A DNA stretch of 64,000 nt from Pollenia angustigena (lineage: Eukaryota; Arthropoda; Insecta; Diptera; Polleniidae): NCBI GenBank assembly GCA_930367215.1, contig OV884056.1, forward strand, positions 248,833,127-248,897,126, given 5' to 3'. Shown one piece after another: positions 11,785 to 23,304 of this stretch. Position 1 is the stretch's first letter. Each line of letters begins with the position of its first letter. Under the pieces are notes generated by a model. It saw only the letters and a list, made by a program, of their open reading frames with translations, ran no database searches and had not been told where the DNA came from. The translations under genes and the position numbers were made by a program.

Positions 11785-11905
11785 TACTTTTATACTAGAG
11801 CTTTATGCACATTGGGGTTGAAGTATAATGGTGTAGTATAATAATTTTTCAATAACAATGTAAACTTATAAAATTACTTATAAACACAAGACAACTAATA
11901 AATAC

Positions 11906-12617
11906 CAGTGCCCATGTTCTGTAACTCTCGCGTCGAGAAAGTTTTCGATTGAAATGTGTGAAATGAAACAACAATGCCATAAATTGAAACAAACAGCTTT
12001 TTTTCTCACTTAACTGTGACTTTTTTTTTGGCGAGTACAAGCTGTCACGTAAGGAAATTACTCGCCAATTTACAGAAAAAGTGTGTCTGTAACGTTTTGG
12101 TGAGAAAAGTTCCCGCTTTGAACTGTCAAATAAACTCACGAATAAAAATGGGGCTAGAAAAAATTTTAACACTAAAAACCATTAAAAATGCAAAGAATAA
12201 TAATAATAATATTTTATTCTTGGCACATTTTTCATTGTTTTATTATTTTGCTTTTAACATTTTAATAAAATATACGAATGTCTTCAAAGCTCGTTTGCAA
12301 ACAAAGTCGCTCTTTACACAATTTGGTATAGCCGACGGTTGTATTTTCGCCGCCGTCGTTGAACAATTTTAAATTTTAGTAAATTTTGGTCGCCGTCAAC
12401 GATATGTGTTACTGGCGTTCTGAACGTCTGCAATGTCACATCGGCTTCGAGTGCAATATTATGACATTTATAACGTAACGACGTAATCTCTTTTCATAGT
12501 TTTCGACATGAGTTACAGACACATATTTTTCTCACTTTTCGATAAACGACGGAATATTTTGTTTCACATCTTTTCTATTCAAGAAGTTCTCACTAAAGTT
12601 ACAGAACATGGGTACAG
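11906..12617. mobile_element. TIR element with CAGTGCCCATGTTCTGTAAC end
   Basis: The ends are CAGTGCCCATGTTCTGTAAC at 11906 and, read inward from 12617, CTGTACCCATGTTCTGTAAC, 18 of 20 identical. The interior is about 700 bp of non-coding, diverged palindromic sequence. The 118-codon plus frame 12016-12372 and the 107-codon minus frame 11849-12172 have no recognisable domain. Flanks share ACTAATARATAC but not immediately next to the ends, so a target duplication is unproven. Confidence 0.65.
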
Positions 12618-12860
12618 ATAACTAATAGATACAACTAATTCTTTACTAAAGTTACTTTCGTAACAATATTACTAGAAGATCGCCATACATTTGAGATTTT
12701 TTATTTTATTTTAGATTTTTCTGCCGGAAATACAAAAATTGCGTTCTTTTCTCAAGTCATATTTCGTAAGTTACAAAAAAAAAAAAATTTTTAAAGAGGT
12801 CAGCTTATGGTACTGGCAAAGTTGGAAAATATTAAGTTATAGATCTTTTTTTTCATACAT

Positions 12861-13127
12861 TTTCATATTAATTCGAATGTGTATTTCAAGTCAAATTACA
12901 ATCCATAAAGCCTTCGTACTTTAATATTTAGGCCAATTCCATCAATATTTTTTCAGGAATATTTTTCTATGCACTGTCAGAATTTTTTGTTTGTATATTT
13001 GTATTATTTTTATTCTGATAGTGCATAGAAAAATATTTCTGAAAATTATTGATGGAATAGGCCTTAAGTAATGAAGGCGTTATGGATTGTAATTTGACTT
13101 GGAATACACATTCGAATTAATATAAAA
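12861..13127. repeat. Long hairpin, about 115-bp arms, 28-bp loop
   Basis: Arms 12867-12983 and 13012-13121 are near-perfect reverse complements. They share CGAATGTGTATTTCAAGTCA, ATTACAATCCATAA, GGCCNATTCCATCAAT and ATTTTTCTATGCACT, and complementarity extends a few bases further outward. Transcribed from either strand this would form a hairpin of more than 100 pairs. It could be a foldback MITE or a hairpin-RNA locus. Nothing protein-coding is seen: the 61-codon frame 12739-12924 overlaps the left arm. Confidence 0.9.
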
Positions 13128-13213
13128 ATTTATAATAAAATTGTTACTCACCATGAGAATTAAATTCCCAGATCCGATATTTTTTTCGATACGATAAAAA
13201 CTCAATTTTTATG

Positions 13214-13460
13214 TACACGGAAACAATTCTCGACAATTTCTATTTTTCAATTAAACCATTAATCAAAAATAATATCAGTTTTAATTAAAAATTTATTCAA
13301 GTTGATTAAAAGTTTACTTATATTAACAACATAACTACACGAATTGTTGTTAATATCAAAAAATATTTAATTGATACTTGTTTACTGGTGCAAGTTCAAT
13401 TAATTGTTTAATCAATATCACAAATTTTTTAATTGAAATCAATTTTTAATTTTTTCTGTA
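13214..13460. mobile_element. Family W MITE, copy 2
   Basis: Begins ACACGGAAACAATTCTC and ends TTTTTTCTGTA. It shares CATTAATCAAAAATAATATC, TTTTAATTAAAAATTTA and TTTTTTAATTGAAATCAATT with 7815-8026. Non-coding. Confidence 0.65.
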
Positions 13461-16300
13461 TACTAAACCTCTTATTCGTAAAAAATATTTCATGTTAATA
13501 ATAGGTTTATAAGATAACATTTATATGAAAATTTGTTTAATAAACCTCTTATAAAACTGAAATATTTTTTATAAATTAGGGGGTAAGTGTTTTTTTTAAT
13601 AAATTAGAAAAAAATTCAAACTACCTAATATATATTTTTTTTTTCTACCCTAATATTTAAGAATATCGTCGAATAGTTTTTAACTGGCTTTAATCGGATA
13701 AATATTGATTGAGTTGTAGTGGATTAAAGCTAAGATTTAAGGAAACTTGTAACGTTTTTCACACCTCACAAATTATTATCATTTCGGAAGAGATTTTGTA
13801 TCGCAATTAATAACAGAATCCATAGTTTTATAATTTTATTGTGAAGTCTATTCGATTACAAGAATTTTAAGCCATTATAAAGCGAAATTGGATAAAAACT
13901 AAAAATCATATAATAAAAAACAAAAACACTGCCATTAACCTTAAATATTCCTTAGTACCCCCAACATATTTTCACAATTTTATAGAAATGTATTCAACGA
14001 ATTAACAACCGAACCGTAACGCATTACTTTAGAAACCCTAGTGAATTCTTATCGTAAATGCAGCTAAAGCTTAGTTTTAAAAAAGGATATATCGGAGGTG
14101 AGCAGGTCCTTGCACCGAATAAAACAAGACTTACAACAACTCAACAATGTAACATTTTAAAGCCAGCCAATAACTTTTGCTAGATTCTGATAACAAATGT
14201 TGCTAAAAATTACATTTTTTATTTCAGAATATTTGGGAGGTAGGCATATCGTTGCACCAATTTATCTCAAGCTTTTAATTTTTCTTTACTTAGACATAAA
14301 GTATCAGTAAACGCAAATTCGTCTTTCTACGATAACTGCTCTAATTTTGCCCATTCACTTTATGGGGACAAAGCACTGTGCGTCGTCCTAACAGATCCCC
14401 TTAAGCGATCTTTCAGTTTAGCAGAATATCAATAGGTTAATTCTCACGAGCGTTTATTGGATTATTTGTAGTCCTGATATCAGGACAAAAGTGGGGGGAT
14501 ATCGCTATAACAATTTATGTTCCTTTTTTTCTGCCTCAAAAACATTTACTGGGATATTTTGTCTGTTCCACACAGGTCCTTGTTCATTCTTTTGTGACAT
14601 TTATTATTTTTGTTAATAAAATTTGATGGATTTTATGTGACCCATAATTTATACAAAATTACTTTTTATGGACGACTGTTAACCTTTAAAGTTACATCAT
14701 CTCAAATATTTGACAAACGGAAGTCTGGGACCAAATAACACATGAACAACTGTTGAAATTCCTACCGCAAACAAATGTTTGTATGTATGATATGGATGTA
14801 TGTGTAACAGGACTTTTGTTGGCAAAGAGTCAAGGTATTAACAATTTAGTTAAGATATTTAATTGTATTTGTATTTGTATTTATTCAATAAAAATGTGAC
14901 TACTGCCTGCCTGTGTATTTACTTTATTTGGGGAATGTGTGCGTGCGTGTGGTTTCTTGTCACAAATTCAAGTTAAAGGTCACTTAAAATGATTAACATT
15001 TTTTGTACATGGAAGCAAAAAAAAAAAAAAAAAAATTATAATGAGGGTTTTTTAATTAACCGGAGGCTATTAACACATTTGATTTTCATATTAAGTGTCA
15101 CAAAAAAACTTAAATTTTATACCAAAATTTAGCATAATATTTCAGAAATTCTCTATTAGCAACAAACTAATTTTTCCGGGAATTAACGGAAAACTTTTGC
15201 CATTGTAGAAACCCTAACTTTTATCTGAACTGGCAGTTAAATACGTAATTTCGAACTCGTACCTGTTCCCTCGCACTAGCACAAACTCATTAACAATAAA
15301 ACGGAAGCAAATAATAATTAACTGAAATAATATAAAATATGTTAAAATAAGGGCAAGTTTGTGTATATGAGCATAAAATCAAGACTTAGTTCGCAATTTG
15401 ATAATGAAGTTGATAACGACCATTTACTATTTTAAATGGCTACATCAACAAGAAAAACTGAAGGCCGTTAATACGACAATATGAGTAGTGCTTCAGTGAC
15501 GGTGTGTCCCGGATGTCACCTAACTACCAGAGACGCAACATTGTTGACATGCTATTCGGACTACTTAATACTGATGCCCTTTTCACTTTAACTGCCGTTC
15601 AAGCGGTTGCCTTAAAGACATTACCAGGGAATTGTGAGGTCGCATTTTATTTATAATACTTATGAATAAATATACTTTGCTTCTTTATACCTGTTTATTT
15701 TTTTTTTTTTTTGGAAAATTTTTATTTTTGATCATAGGAAACTTTGATTTAAACAGAAGAATTTTTTTTTTGGTTTTTGAGAAAAGAAAAAATTGGTTTT
15801 TGGTTGGAAAAGAAGGATTGTAAATTTTTAAAAATTAAAAAAGAATATAACATTTTAAAGAATTGAATTGTGGAAAATTTAAACAAAACAAGGAAACTAA
15901 ATTGCTGAAATCAAGCAATAGATTTAAAATTTTGAATTTTATCGTTCAATTGTGGATTCAAAGGCAAATAAGGGAAAAACAACCAAGATTAAAGGGTGCG
16001 ATATATTTACTTGGAAGAAGACCTTAAGCCTCAGTTTCTTGCCTGTTGAGAAGTCAACTGAAGCACATTTTTTTAAGGCATAAAAGGACTTAAGGGGGAA
16101 TTGTTTGCTTAGTTACATTGGTTTTAAGTGGCCTGAACTTCTTTATTTTAAAATTCTGCATGGTGTTTGCTCAAATCATATTACGAAGAAACCTAAAACG
16201 ATATGGAAAATGTTCATTCTGGAATCAGGAGCATGGATCAATAACTTATAAGACTAAGCATCATTATGTATCGTGTTCTTATTTTGTAAATTCAGTTTGT
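13461..16300. other. 2.8 kb without recognised gene
   Basis: Scattered homopolymers (poly-A near 15019, poly-T near 15699), a perfect 16-base palindrome at 14471-14486 (GTCCTGATATCAGGAC), and two loosely similar patches near 14088 and 14230 sharing GGAGGT(G/A)(A/G)GC and TTGCACC. The 61-codon frame at 16118-16303 is not supported by anything else. Confidence 0.45.
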
Positions 16301-17231
16301 TAAAAAACAAGTTAGAGTGCTATATTCGGCTGTGCCGAATCTTTGATACCCTCCACCGACAGTTCGAATGTTTAAGGAGTAATATCTGTATGATGTTATT
16401 ATTATCTTAAACTGTGACGATTTGTTATAAATTATGTTTTAAGGCGACTAAACTGTTTTCCGGTAGTAGGGTTTATATGGGGCCTAGGGTAAATTATGGA
16501 CCGATCATCACGAAATTTCCTTTAAAACTGTGACGTACCAATTTCTGTTATGCTGGCATTATTATTTATGGTTTTAGGTGCACTAAACTGTATTCCGGGA
16601 GTAGGGTTTCTATGGGGCCTAGGCTAAATTATGTACCGATCTTCACGAAATTTCACAGTTTCATTTATAGTTCTATAAAACTGTGACGAGCCAAAATCTG
16701 TTATGTTTGCATCATTTTTTACGGTTTTAGGCGTACTAAACTGTTTTCCGGGAGTAGTGTTTATATGGGGCTTAGGGTAAATTATGGACGGATTTTCACG
16801 AAATTTTACAGCATGATTTCCAGTCAAATAAAACAAATTTTTGCAAAATCTTATCTTATTCCGTGCCTTGTTCCAGCATTAATGTTATTTTTTGTAACAA
16901 AATTATCAATTTTTTTTAGGTGGTGGTTCCACATTTTGATTCATAGCTCTGGTCCTACTGAACCGATTTTGCTGGATTTCAATCCCAAACTGCTTGGAAT
17001 AACTACACGCAATTTGGCACCAAGTTTGATCATTTCTTTTGAGTTGTTCGAAAGTGAGCGTGTTTTCAACAGACGGACAGACAGACGGACATGGCTAAAT
17101 CGACTTAGAATTACTCAAGGACCCAGAATATATATACTTTATGGGGTCTGAGATGAATAATAAAAAAGTTTCACACGGAATGACAAACTTAATATACCCT
17201 CTTCACAACTAATTGTGGTGGAGGGTATAAA
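16301..17231 (+). mobile_element. Dispersed repeat with internal 150-bp tandem units
   Basis: Begins AACAAGTTAGAGTGCTATAT at about 16307 and ends in a hairpin, ATACCCTCTTCACAAC/GTTGTGGTGGAGGGTAT-like, at about 17198-17229. Three tandem units of roughly 120-150 bp between 16384 and 16810 share AAACTGTGACG, ACTAAACTGTNTTCCGG and GTTTATATGGGGC. Near 17070 is the AGACGGACAGACGGACATGG block, also seen in related form at 49565. A fragment of its left end lies reversed at 23933-23972. The 128-codon frame 16765-17151 is not a recognised protein. Confidence 0.7.
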
Positions 17232-18107
17232 AAGAAACTAATTGTTCAACAGAAACAATCCTTCATGGTTTAAAAAAAAAAAAAATGTGTTAAAATACAT
17301 TGAAGATCACAATACTATTTTTAAACTGTTATTCACTATCTTAACACTAATTTATAACATTTACCTCCATTGTTACTTTTGAAATCGTGTATTTTATATT
17401 TGTTGCAAGCCTTAGCGAGTAGACAGTAATAACTCCAAGCGTCCTAGATCCTGACTCCAGGCCTGCAGTCAACGATGGAAAAGATGTATGGTGAGTTTTA
17501 ATTTATAATTGATATTTTATTTTATTTTGGACGTAAAACTTATATTGAATACATCGATTTCATGAAAGAAAAACGTTATAGAATACTTGGTGTAAGACCG
17601 AAAGTCGTTAGCTGTGTGGGAAAAACAGAAGTATCGCTTCTTGATAATCCCAAGTGAAAAGTAAACAGAAAGCTTTGAACCTCCGAGAAAGACCTCATTC
17701 CTCGGTTGCTGCTAGAAGCTCCATTTAAAAAAAAATCTGTTGAGTAGTAACAGCACCGATATATGATTCTCCACAGCTTTTAGTAGTAAACCCCAACGAC
17801 CACGTGATCACTCCTTGTAAAGACATTCTTCCGGAAAGACAGAAAGCATTTCCGGCAAGAAGCATTCTCTCGGAGGCCTTAACCAATGCTCAGTCCGGTG
17901 CCGTGCCACTTAGGACTACTGACTGCCAAGGTACCAGATATGATCTCTGTTCAGCTGCGATCTTTAAAGATCGCACAGGTCTCTTGAGATCTGTTAATTT
18001 TGTTAAGTTAATTTTGTTAATTCAAGAAACGAGCAAATATGTATGTTCGAAGCAGTAAATGGCCACACTTACAGAATACAATTTTTCAAAGCTAATAAGA
18101 TTTCTCT
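17232..18107. other. No recognised gene; old repeat at 17790-17960
   Basis: The segment about 17876-17932 (AACCAATGCTCAGTCCGGTG, CCGTGCCACTTAG, ACTACTGACTGCC) is loosely similar, in the same orientation, to 63640-63693, suggesting an old unidentified repeat. The 84-codon frame 17804-18058 crosses it without a recognisable domain. A GTGAGT after ATGTATG near 17488 resembles a splice donor but has no partner. Confidence 0.35.
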
Positions 18108-18318
18108 ATGACGTGCTAAATTCCCAATTTTTATTTTTGATAAATACACTGAAATTTATTGTAGCGCATTTCACTGGTTGCATCAGAAAACCTTTTTCCA
18201 AAGATTTTAGAAAAGCTAAAAATAATATACAAATAAAACTGCAAAGCGAATAAGAATTATAAATACTCTTTGAAACATCAGCAAAAACAGTGAGTTTATC
18301 TTTTCTTACGTTTTCTTG
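18108..18318 (-). repeat. Family A copy, minus orientation
   Basis: Reverse complement of the family A landmarks: GCTAAATTCCCAATTTTTAT, GCGCATTTCACTGGTTGC, TTTTAGAAAAGC, GTGAGTTTATCTTTTCTTAC. The 64-codon frame 18059-18253 lies across it and is chance. Confidence 0.8.
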
Positions 18319-18669
18319 GGTAAAAAGATAACATCCAATTGCCAGTTCAGTTTTTTTTGCACGGGCACAGGCAAATTTATTATCAAAGTTATTTTTGGGA
18401 AAATAAAATTTATTATTAATAAAAAATTTATTGGAAGCTAATAAAAATTGCCAAATTTATACTGCATAAAAAATTAATAACAATCATTTACATCATGTAG
18501 CTCAGTCTGCGCAAATCATAGTTTTGTTTGAGAATTTATATAAAAATTGAAAAATATGCATTTAAAAGGATATAAAGCAATTTTCCAAAAAATTTGCAAA
18601 ATGTGCAAAAGCTTAATTTTTAAGCAAAAAGCTTCAAGAACATGCCCAGGTTATAAAATTTAACTATTC

Positions 18670-18867
18670 TTATAGAAGAAACAGTTGTTTTTGATTGCAT
18701 GTAAATTTGTGTAATGTATGTGTGTATTTGAGGCAGTAGTTAACGAGAATTTCACACAAACTTTCATAGACTTGTTTTGCTTTCCATGTTATTGCTGTCT
18801 TTCCAACTGTTAGCAACGAGAATGTAACCAAGAGTATTAATGTATATTTCAGAGCAACGCCTTTCAT
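18670..18867 (-). CDS. Candidate small secreted peptide, 65 codons
   Basis: An ATG-started frame on the minus strand whose first about 22 residues look like a signal peptide: basic start (MKGVALKY), hydrophobic core (TLILLVTFSLLTV), then a polar turn (GKTA). The remainder (about 43 residues) is basic, has three cysteines and ends QLFLL before TAA. It does not overlap any repeat family found here, unlike most open frames in the window. I do not recognise a family. It may be a single-exon peptide gene, a first exon, or chance in AT-rich DNA, where short hydrophobic frames are common. No polyadenylation or core promoter signal clearly supports it. Confidence 0.25.
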   Translation of the reverse strand: MKGVALKYTLILLVTFSLLTVGKTAITWKAKQVYESLCEILVNYCLKYTHTLHKFTCNQKQLFLL

Positions 18868-19714
18868 ATGCTCGAATGCAGGCGAAGTTTAAATTTGTAT
18901 ATCTGTTGTTTTAACCGCAACAGTCATTCGCAAAAGTATACTAACAATTGGAGTAAAACTCTGATAGCCACAACGTTCTAAGCAACATGTATGATCGTCA
19001 CTTGCTATTGTATACAATTATTAGATTTGAAAAATATAACATAATCAATTTTTCTGTTGTAAGTGAACCAGCAATCTTCGCTCGAAATCAAAAAACATAC
19101 CATATAGACCAAAGGTTTCCCCTGAGTTTGGCTGTAAGAAATAAATTCTCTTAAGCTCAATTAGAACCAACTAAATTGGACGATTCAACAAACGTTCTAT
19201 GCACCGTAACGGCTCGGAGTTCAACGAATAGTTAACAAGGATTGTCGACTCAGCAACAGGTCTCAGGTCTCGCTAGTAGTTATAAAAACAGTTATACAAC
19301 ACTTAAACTCAAATTTTTTTAAGATTTAAGAGAAATAGGAATTTTAGGTGGATTCATCCATTCCGAATCATACTTTTGTTCGGAGAATCACCCATTTCGG
19401 AAAATATGTCCGAAAAACAAAGCTACCATCTGTTATACAGATGTAAACAATTATACAATATGGCAGCACAACTAGCAATCCACTTATTTTGAATTGTTTT
19501 CTAAAAGTGGTTAACGAAAATGGAGGAAAAAAGAGGAAAGTGATATTATTATTTTTTTATTAAATTATTCAGAAAAAAATTATTTAAATTTTTATGTACA
19601 AATTGAAAAAAAAGTGGCAGCTCATTTTATTTTGTTCTGAACAAAAATTTATATTAATACAATTCAAGAAAAAACTTGCCGAACAAAATAATTCTCTCTC
19701 TCATGAGTTAGACG
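18868..19714. other. No recognised gene
   Basis: Unassigned AT-rich sequence upstream of the minus-strand peptide frame and up to the next TIR element. I see no paired termini or domain. Confidence 0.4.
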
Positions 19715-20820
19715 CAGGGTTGTTAGGCTTTTTTCTTCAAAAATCGTCAAAAGTTTGAACAAAATTCGTCATGAACAGTTAACAAAATCGTCAACAAATC
19801 GTCAAATATTTATATTTTACAAATTGGATACAATTTATTGCATTGAGTGGTTCAAAAATAGAAATTTTTAGCAAGATATTTTATTTATGATAAAGAAAGT
19901 GATATGGTTAAGTTTTATTATATTTATTTCAGCAAGTGGGCTGAAATATATTTATCATTTGAAAAGAAATACATAAGAAAAAATATAATTTCATAACATT
20001 TATTTATTTCATTTATCCATATTCACAAAAACATTAAATAATAAATAAAATCTCATTTGCTATTAACCCGAGCTATCTTTAAATGATTAATTTTTAGCGC
20101 TATCACTAATGCAAATTGTTTTTAATGTTGAAGGTGATAAACCAAGGGTTCTGTCTAAATCAACAGCCTTTTTACCCGACTTGAAACGATTTATGGCGTC
20201 CAATTTTAGTTCCAAACGAATGCATTTTCTTCACTTTGCACTCATTTTTCTACACAACTTCTTATTAAAAACTAACTTCTTACTTCCTTACACTCAACTA
20301 TACTTAGAATAACTTACCTAACAGAATTAAATGCGAATCCGGCTTTTTACACGCAAATTGGAAAATTCTTCAAATATGATTATGACTTCAGCGAAAAAAT
20401 GAAATCGTCTGTAGCGACGCAAATCGAAATCATTAAAACGCAAAGCGGACTTAACCAATTTTTAAAAAGCGGACCAAATAGGACCGATGCAAATCGGGGC
20501 TCTAGTATATATATTTTTGCCGTATCGATGGCATTCACTTAATTGTAGAATTCGAATTACTAGTGCTTCTAATGAAAACCACCTTGTTTGTGATGGGGGA
20601 AAAACTTTTTTTGTTTAATTTCTAATAATTTTTGTATATCGAAAAATGATTTTTACTGTTCCCAATATAATTGTTAACATTTCTTGTAAGTGTTTTACTG
20701 ATGCCAGAAAATCGCCATAATACTATTACTTTTAGTTTAAAAATCGTCAATCGTCGTTTTACTATATTTTCACAAAAAAATCGTCAAAATGACGAAAAAT
20801 CGTCACATCTAACAACCCTG
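19715..20820. mobile_element. TIR element CAGGGTTGTTAG with ATCGTCAA subterminal repeats
   Basis: Ends CAGGGTTGTTAG (19715-19726) and CTAACAACCCTG (20809-20820), flanked by GACG on both sides (19711-19714, 20821-20824). Both ends carry direct repeats of AATCGTCAA (at least five on the left, six on the right), as expected for subterminal binding sites. The terminal bases resemble those of the hAT-type MITE at 43029-43572. The interior contains a CENP-B/pogo-like helix-turn-helix remnant on the minus strand, so the element may be composite. Confidence 0.7.
20087..20230 (-). pseudogene. CENP-B/pogo-type DNA-binding domain remnant
   Basis: The minus-strand frame opens after a TGA at 20233-20231 and closes at TAA 20087-20089. 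It reads RKCIRLELKLDAINRFKSGK followed by KAVDLDRTLGLSPSTLKTI, the typical N-terminal helix-turn-helix of CENP-B/Tigger/pogo transposases (pattern K-DAI-R-SG-KA-DI-R-LG-S-STI-TI). Only this domain remains; no second HTH or DDE region was found nearby. It lies inside a TIR element whose ends are not pogo-like, so it was probably captured or is an older insertion. Confidence 0.7.
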
Positions 20821-21339
20821 GACGCTATTCCGGAAGTTTACAGTCTTCAAACATTTTTAGAAAATATTTACAATAAATGATTAAACTGAGATGCGGAATA
20901 GTTCAGAGTCAAAAACTAAAAGAGTTGCCAATTTCTATGAATGAAAGATTTGAGACACAAATCTCGAAAATTTCAAACACACTAGATTGAAAAACGTCTT
21001 ATTGAGCTACTTAAATGATTCGAAAAGGATTATACTCCGTCCATCCTAAGCTGGGTTTCAGCTAAAGAAGAAGTCTAAAGATACTTTAGATTATCTTATT
21101 TTTCTAGAGAGGTATTTCCGCTTGTTTATTGACGGAATGAAATGTTATACCCAAAATTGTATAGATTTTGATGTCATCTTCCACGATTTTTAATAAGATT
21201 TTTAATGAGACACATATTATCCCATCAAAACGTAAATTGATGTACATATTTCGATATTTCGGAGGCCTTTGCGTCGCCGCCAATTTTTGTATCTAAATTG
21301 TTCTTTTCAAAATTACGTGTTCCGCCTTCACACTTTAAA

Positions 21340-22205
21340 CCATTTCACTGGTTGCTTAAATTAAATTCAAGTGTTAAATTTCAAGTGTTCACAGAAAAAA
21401 ATTATTTTTCCAATTCAAACAAAAAATTTGTAGAATCAAAAAATTTTTTGTCTGAAATCGGTCCTATAAACAAATTTGCATATTCAAACAATTTATTTGC
21501 ATTTTGTTTATTGAAAAAAAACACTGATTTTTTCAAACAAATAATTTAACTGAATCAAACAAAAAGTTTACTGAAATTCATAAACTAAATTTCAAAATAA
21601 AAAAAAAAAGTTTTTGCACAAGCAACGAAGCGCACACAAGTAAGCACTGTATGAGAAGATGACGGCAGAGCAGAGCCGCCGGTTGGCTTTGAGACACATT
21701 TTTTTTGTTGGAATAATTTTTGAACGAAGTCTTATTTATACACACAACACAATGTTTTTCTTTATCACTCTCTGTTGCTGTATCCTTTCCTTTGCTAAAG
21801 AAGAAATGTTACCAAAAACGGCAGCAGACCTATTTTTGTATTTGATGTATTTAACCAAACAGTTTTAAAAAATTGAATATGGGATTTTGTTACTTGTAAT
21901 GTTGTTTCTGCTATTGTTTTTCTTATAGTTGCACTTTTTTAAAGCGTCCAAAAATAGACTGTGTGTGTTTTTTGTTGTTGTTCTTATATTTGTTGGCTAA
22001 ATAAAAATCAAACAAAAATATTGTTTGAATCAGTAAAAAAATTTATAGAAATTAAAAAAATTTTCAAACAAGCGATTGTTTGAAAATAATTCGGCAATAA
22101 TTTTTTCTGTGTTCTTATCAAGACTAAAAACTGGGAATTGAGCACGAATAACAAAATCTTTTGAAATTAAAATTTTGTATTCCCAAAGAAATTACTTTTT
22201 AAAAA
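21340..22205 (+). repeat. Family A copy, split by family F
   Basis: Left remnant 21340-21390 (TTTCACTGGTTGCTTA, ATTTCAAGTGTTC) and right remnant 22111-22205 (TTATCAAGACTAAAAACTGG, GAATTGAGCACGAATAACAA, TTGTATTCCCAAAGAAATTA). The right part is nearly identical to 50625-50715. Family F sits precisely between them, so family A is older here. Confidence 0.75.
21391..22110 (+). mobile_element. Family F MITE, copy 1, GTTC duplication
   Basis: A 720-bp element with ends ACAGAAAAAAATTATT and AATAATTTTTTCTGT, flanked by GTTC (21387-21390 and 22111-22114). The subterminal segments carry CAAACAA/TTGTTTG motifs. The other copy (31480-32490) is in the opposite orientation. Frames 21298-21549 and 21659-21868 fall in it; neither shows a known domain, and both are treated as non-coding. 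Confidence 0.8.
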
Positions 22206-22589
22206 TCTTTTTAATTAAAATTTTAAATATTTATGATCTCTTCACTGTTCTTTTCTATAAAATATTATTTTTTTCAATATTATCTTAATATCAAATTCGT
22301 TGTTTTTTAAGTCAAATTAATATTAATTTAAAACGTATTTTCATTTCTTACACTATAGTTTTGTATAATAAAATTATTATTCTACTTGAGTTTTGTCAAG
22401 TTTACTTTGAATTCAAATTTAATATTCGTACCGGTATCGGTATCGCCGATATTTTTTTTTTTGAGTATCGAATCGTCAAAAAGGAGTATCGTTTCGTCCC
22501 TAATATTCATACTAGTGCTGGGAAACTAACGATAGGACTATCGATACTATCGATAGTCGTAAACTATCGAAAATATCGATAGGAAATAT

Positions 22590-22850
22590 TCTGTGGTTTT
22601 CATGGGCAACCGCGTATGTCTTAAAATAAAATTTTTCAGTAGAGCCGAAAAAACCATTCTAGATCAAACTATAGGTTAGATATTGCACCTTTTGAACTTT
22701 GTAATTGAGTTAAAACATCGGAATGGGTCGGTCTATCTGTTTTTAAACATTTTTTAAAAAATGTAAAGAGCGCTTAAAATTAAGCAATATAGCATCAACA
22801 TTTCAAAATCGAAAAAATAGACATACGCGGTTGCCCATGAAAACCTCAGA
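22590..22850. mobile_element. Family D foldback MITE, copy 2
   Basis: Inverted ends CTGTGGTTTTCATGGGCAAC (22591-22610) and GTTGCCCATGAAAACC (22830-22845). It is inverted relative to copy 1 (2611-2865), with shared interior. It is nested within family E copy 2. Confidence 0.75.
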
Positions 22851-23304
22851 TATATCAATATCGATATTATTATGACATATTTAAAATACAACTATGAAGA
22901 CATGTTACAGCAGCCATACACACACAGTTTTTTGCCGCAAGTTTTTACTTGCTCTTATTAATTCATGCAGAATTACAGCAATGAATACAAACAAGAATAA
23001 TGGCAGGTGGTATGGAATGCTTAGCTGTGCTTTTTTACTTATAACTTAAGGCCTTTATGCCGAAATTTTTATATGTTTACATAGGGAATGAAATGTCAGA
23101 TAGTTTTATGATGTTGTAAAAAAAAAATTAAATAAAAATGCAATTGCGAGCATAGGATAAAACAATGAACGACCATTAGAGGAAACGTCTGCTAGATTGA
23201 TTACCTTTTGGGTTGATAATCAGATCCAATTTAGTACATTATCTAAAGTTGCAATAAAATATCTTATAGCCCCTGTTACTTTGGTTTCTTCAGAAAGGTG
23301 CTTA

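Larger units (their letters stand above)
11082..12665 (+). repeat. Second LTR copy, interrupted by two insertions
   Basis: 11082-11144 matches 10618-10680 of the solo LTR (shared ACATTCGAAATGTTT, TCGAAGGTTCGAGGCTTTAC), and 12619-12665 matches its last about 50 bases (ACTAAAGTTACTTTCGTAACA). Between these halves lie a pogo-type MITE (11262-11784), another TIR element (11906-12617) and unassigned sequence. The LTR fragments were once contiguous. Confidence 0.7.

Noticed and set aside
12016..12372. 118-codon plus-strand frame
   Set aside because: It lies wholly in a TIR element, has no recognisable domain, and the opposite strand is equally open over part of it.
16765..17151. 128-codon plus-strand frame
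   Set aside because: It runs across a dispersed repeat (GACGGACAGACGG block) and shows no domain.
21298..21549. Conserved peptide shared with 32330-32557
   Set aside because: The similarity (NYFSNSNKKFVES) is explained by two copies of the same MITE in opposite orientation.
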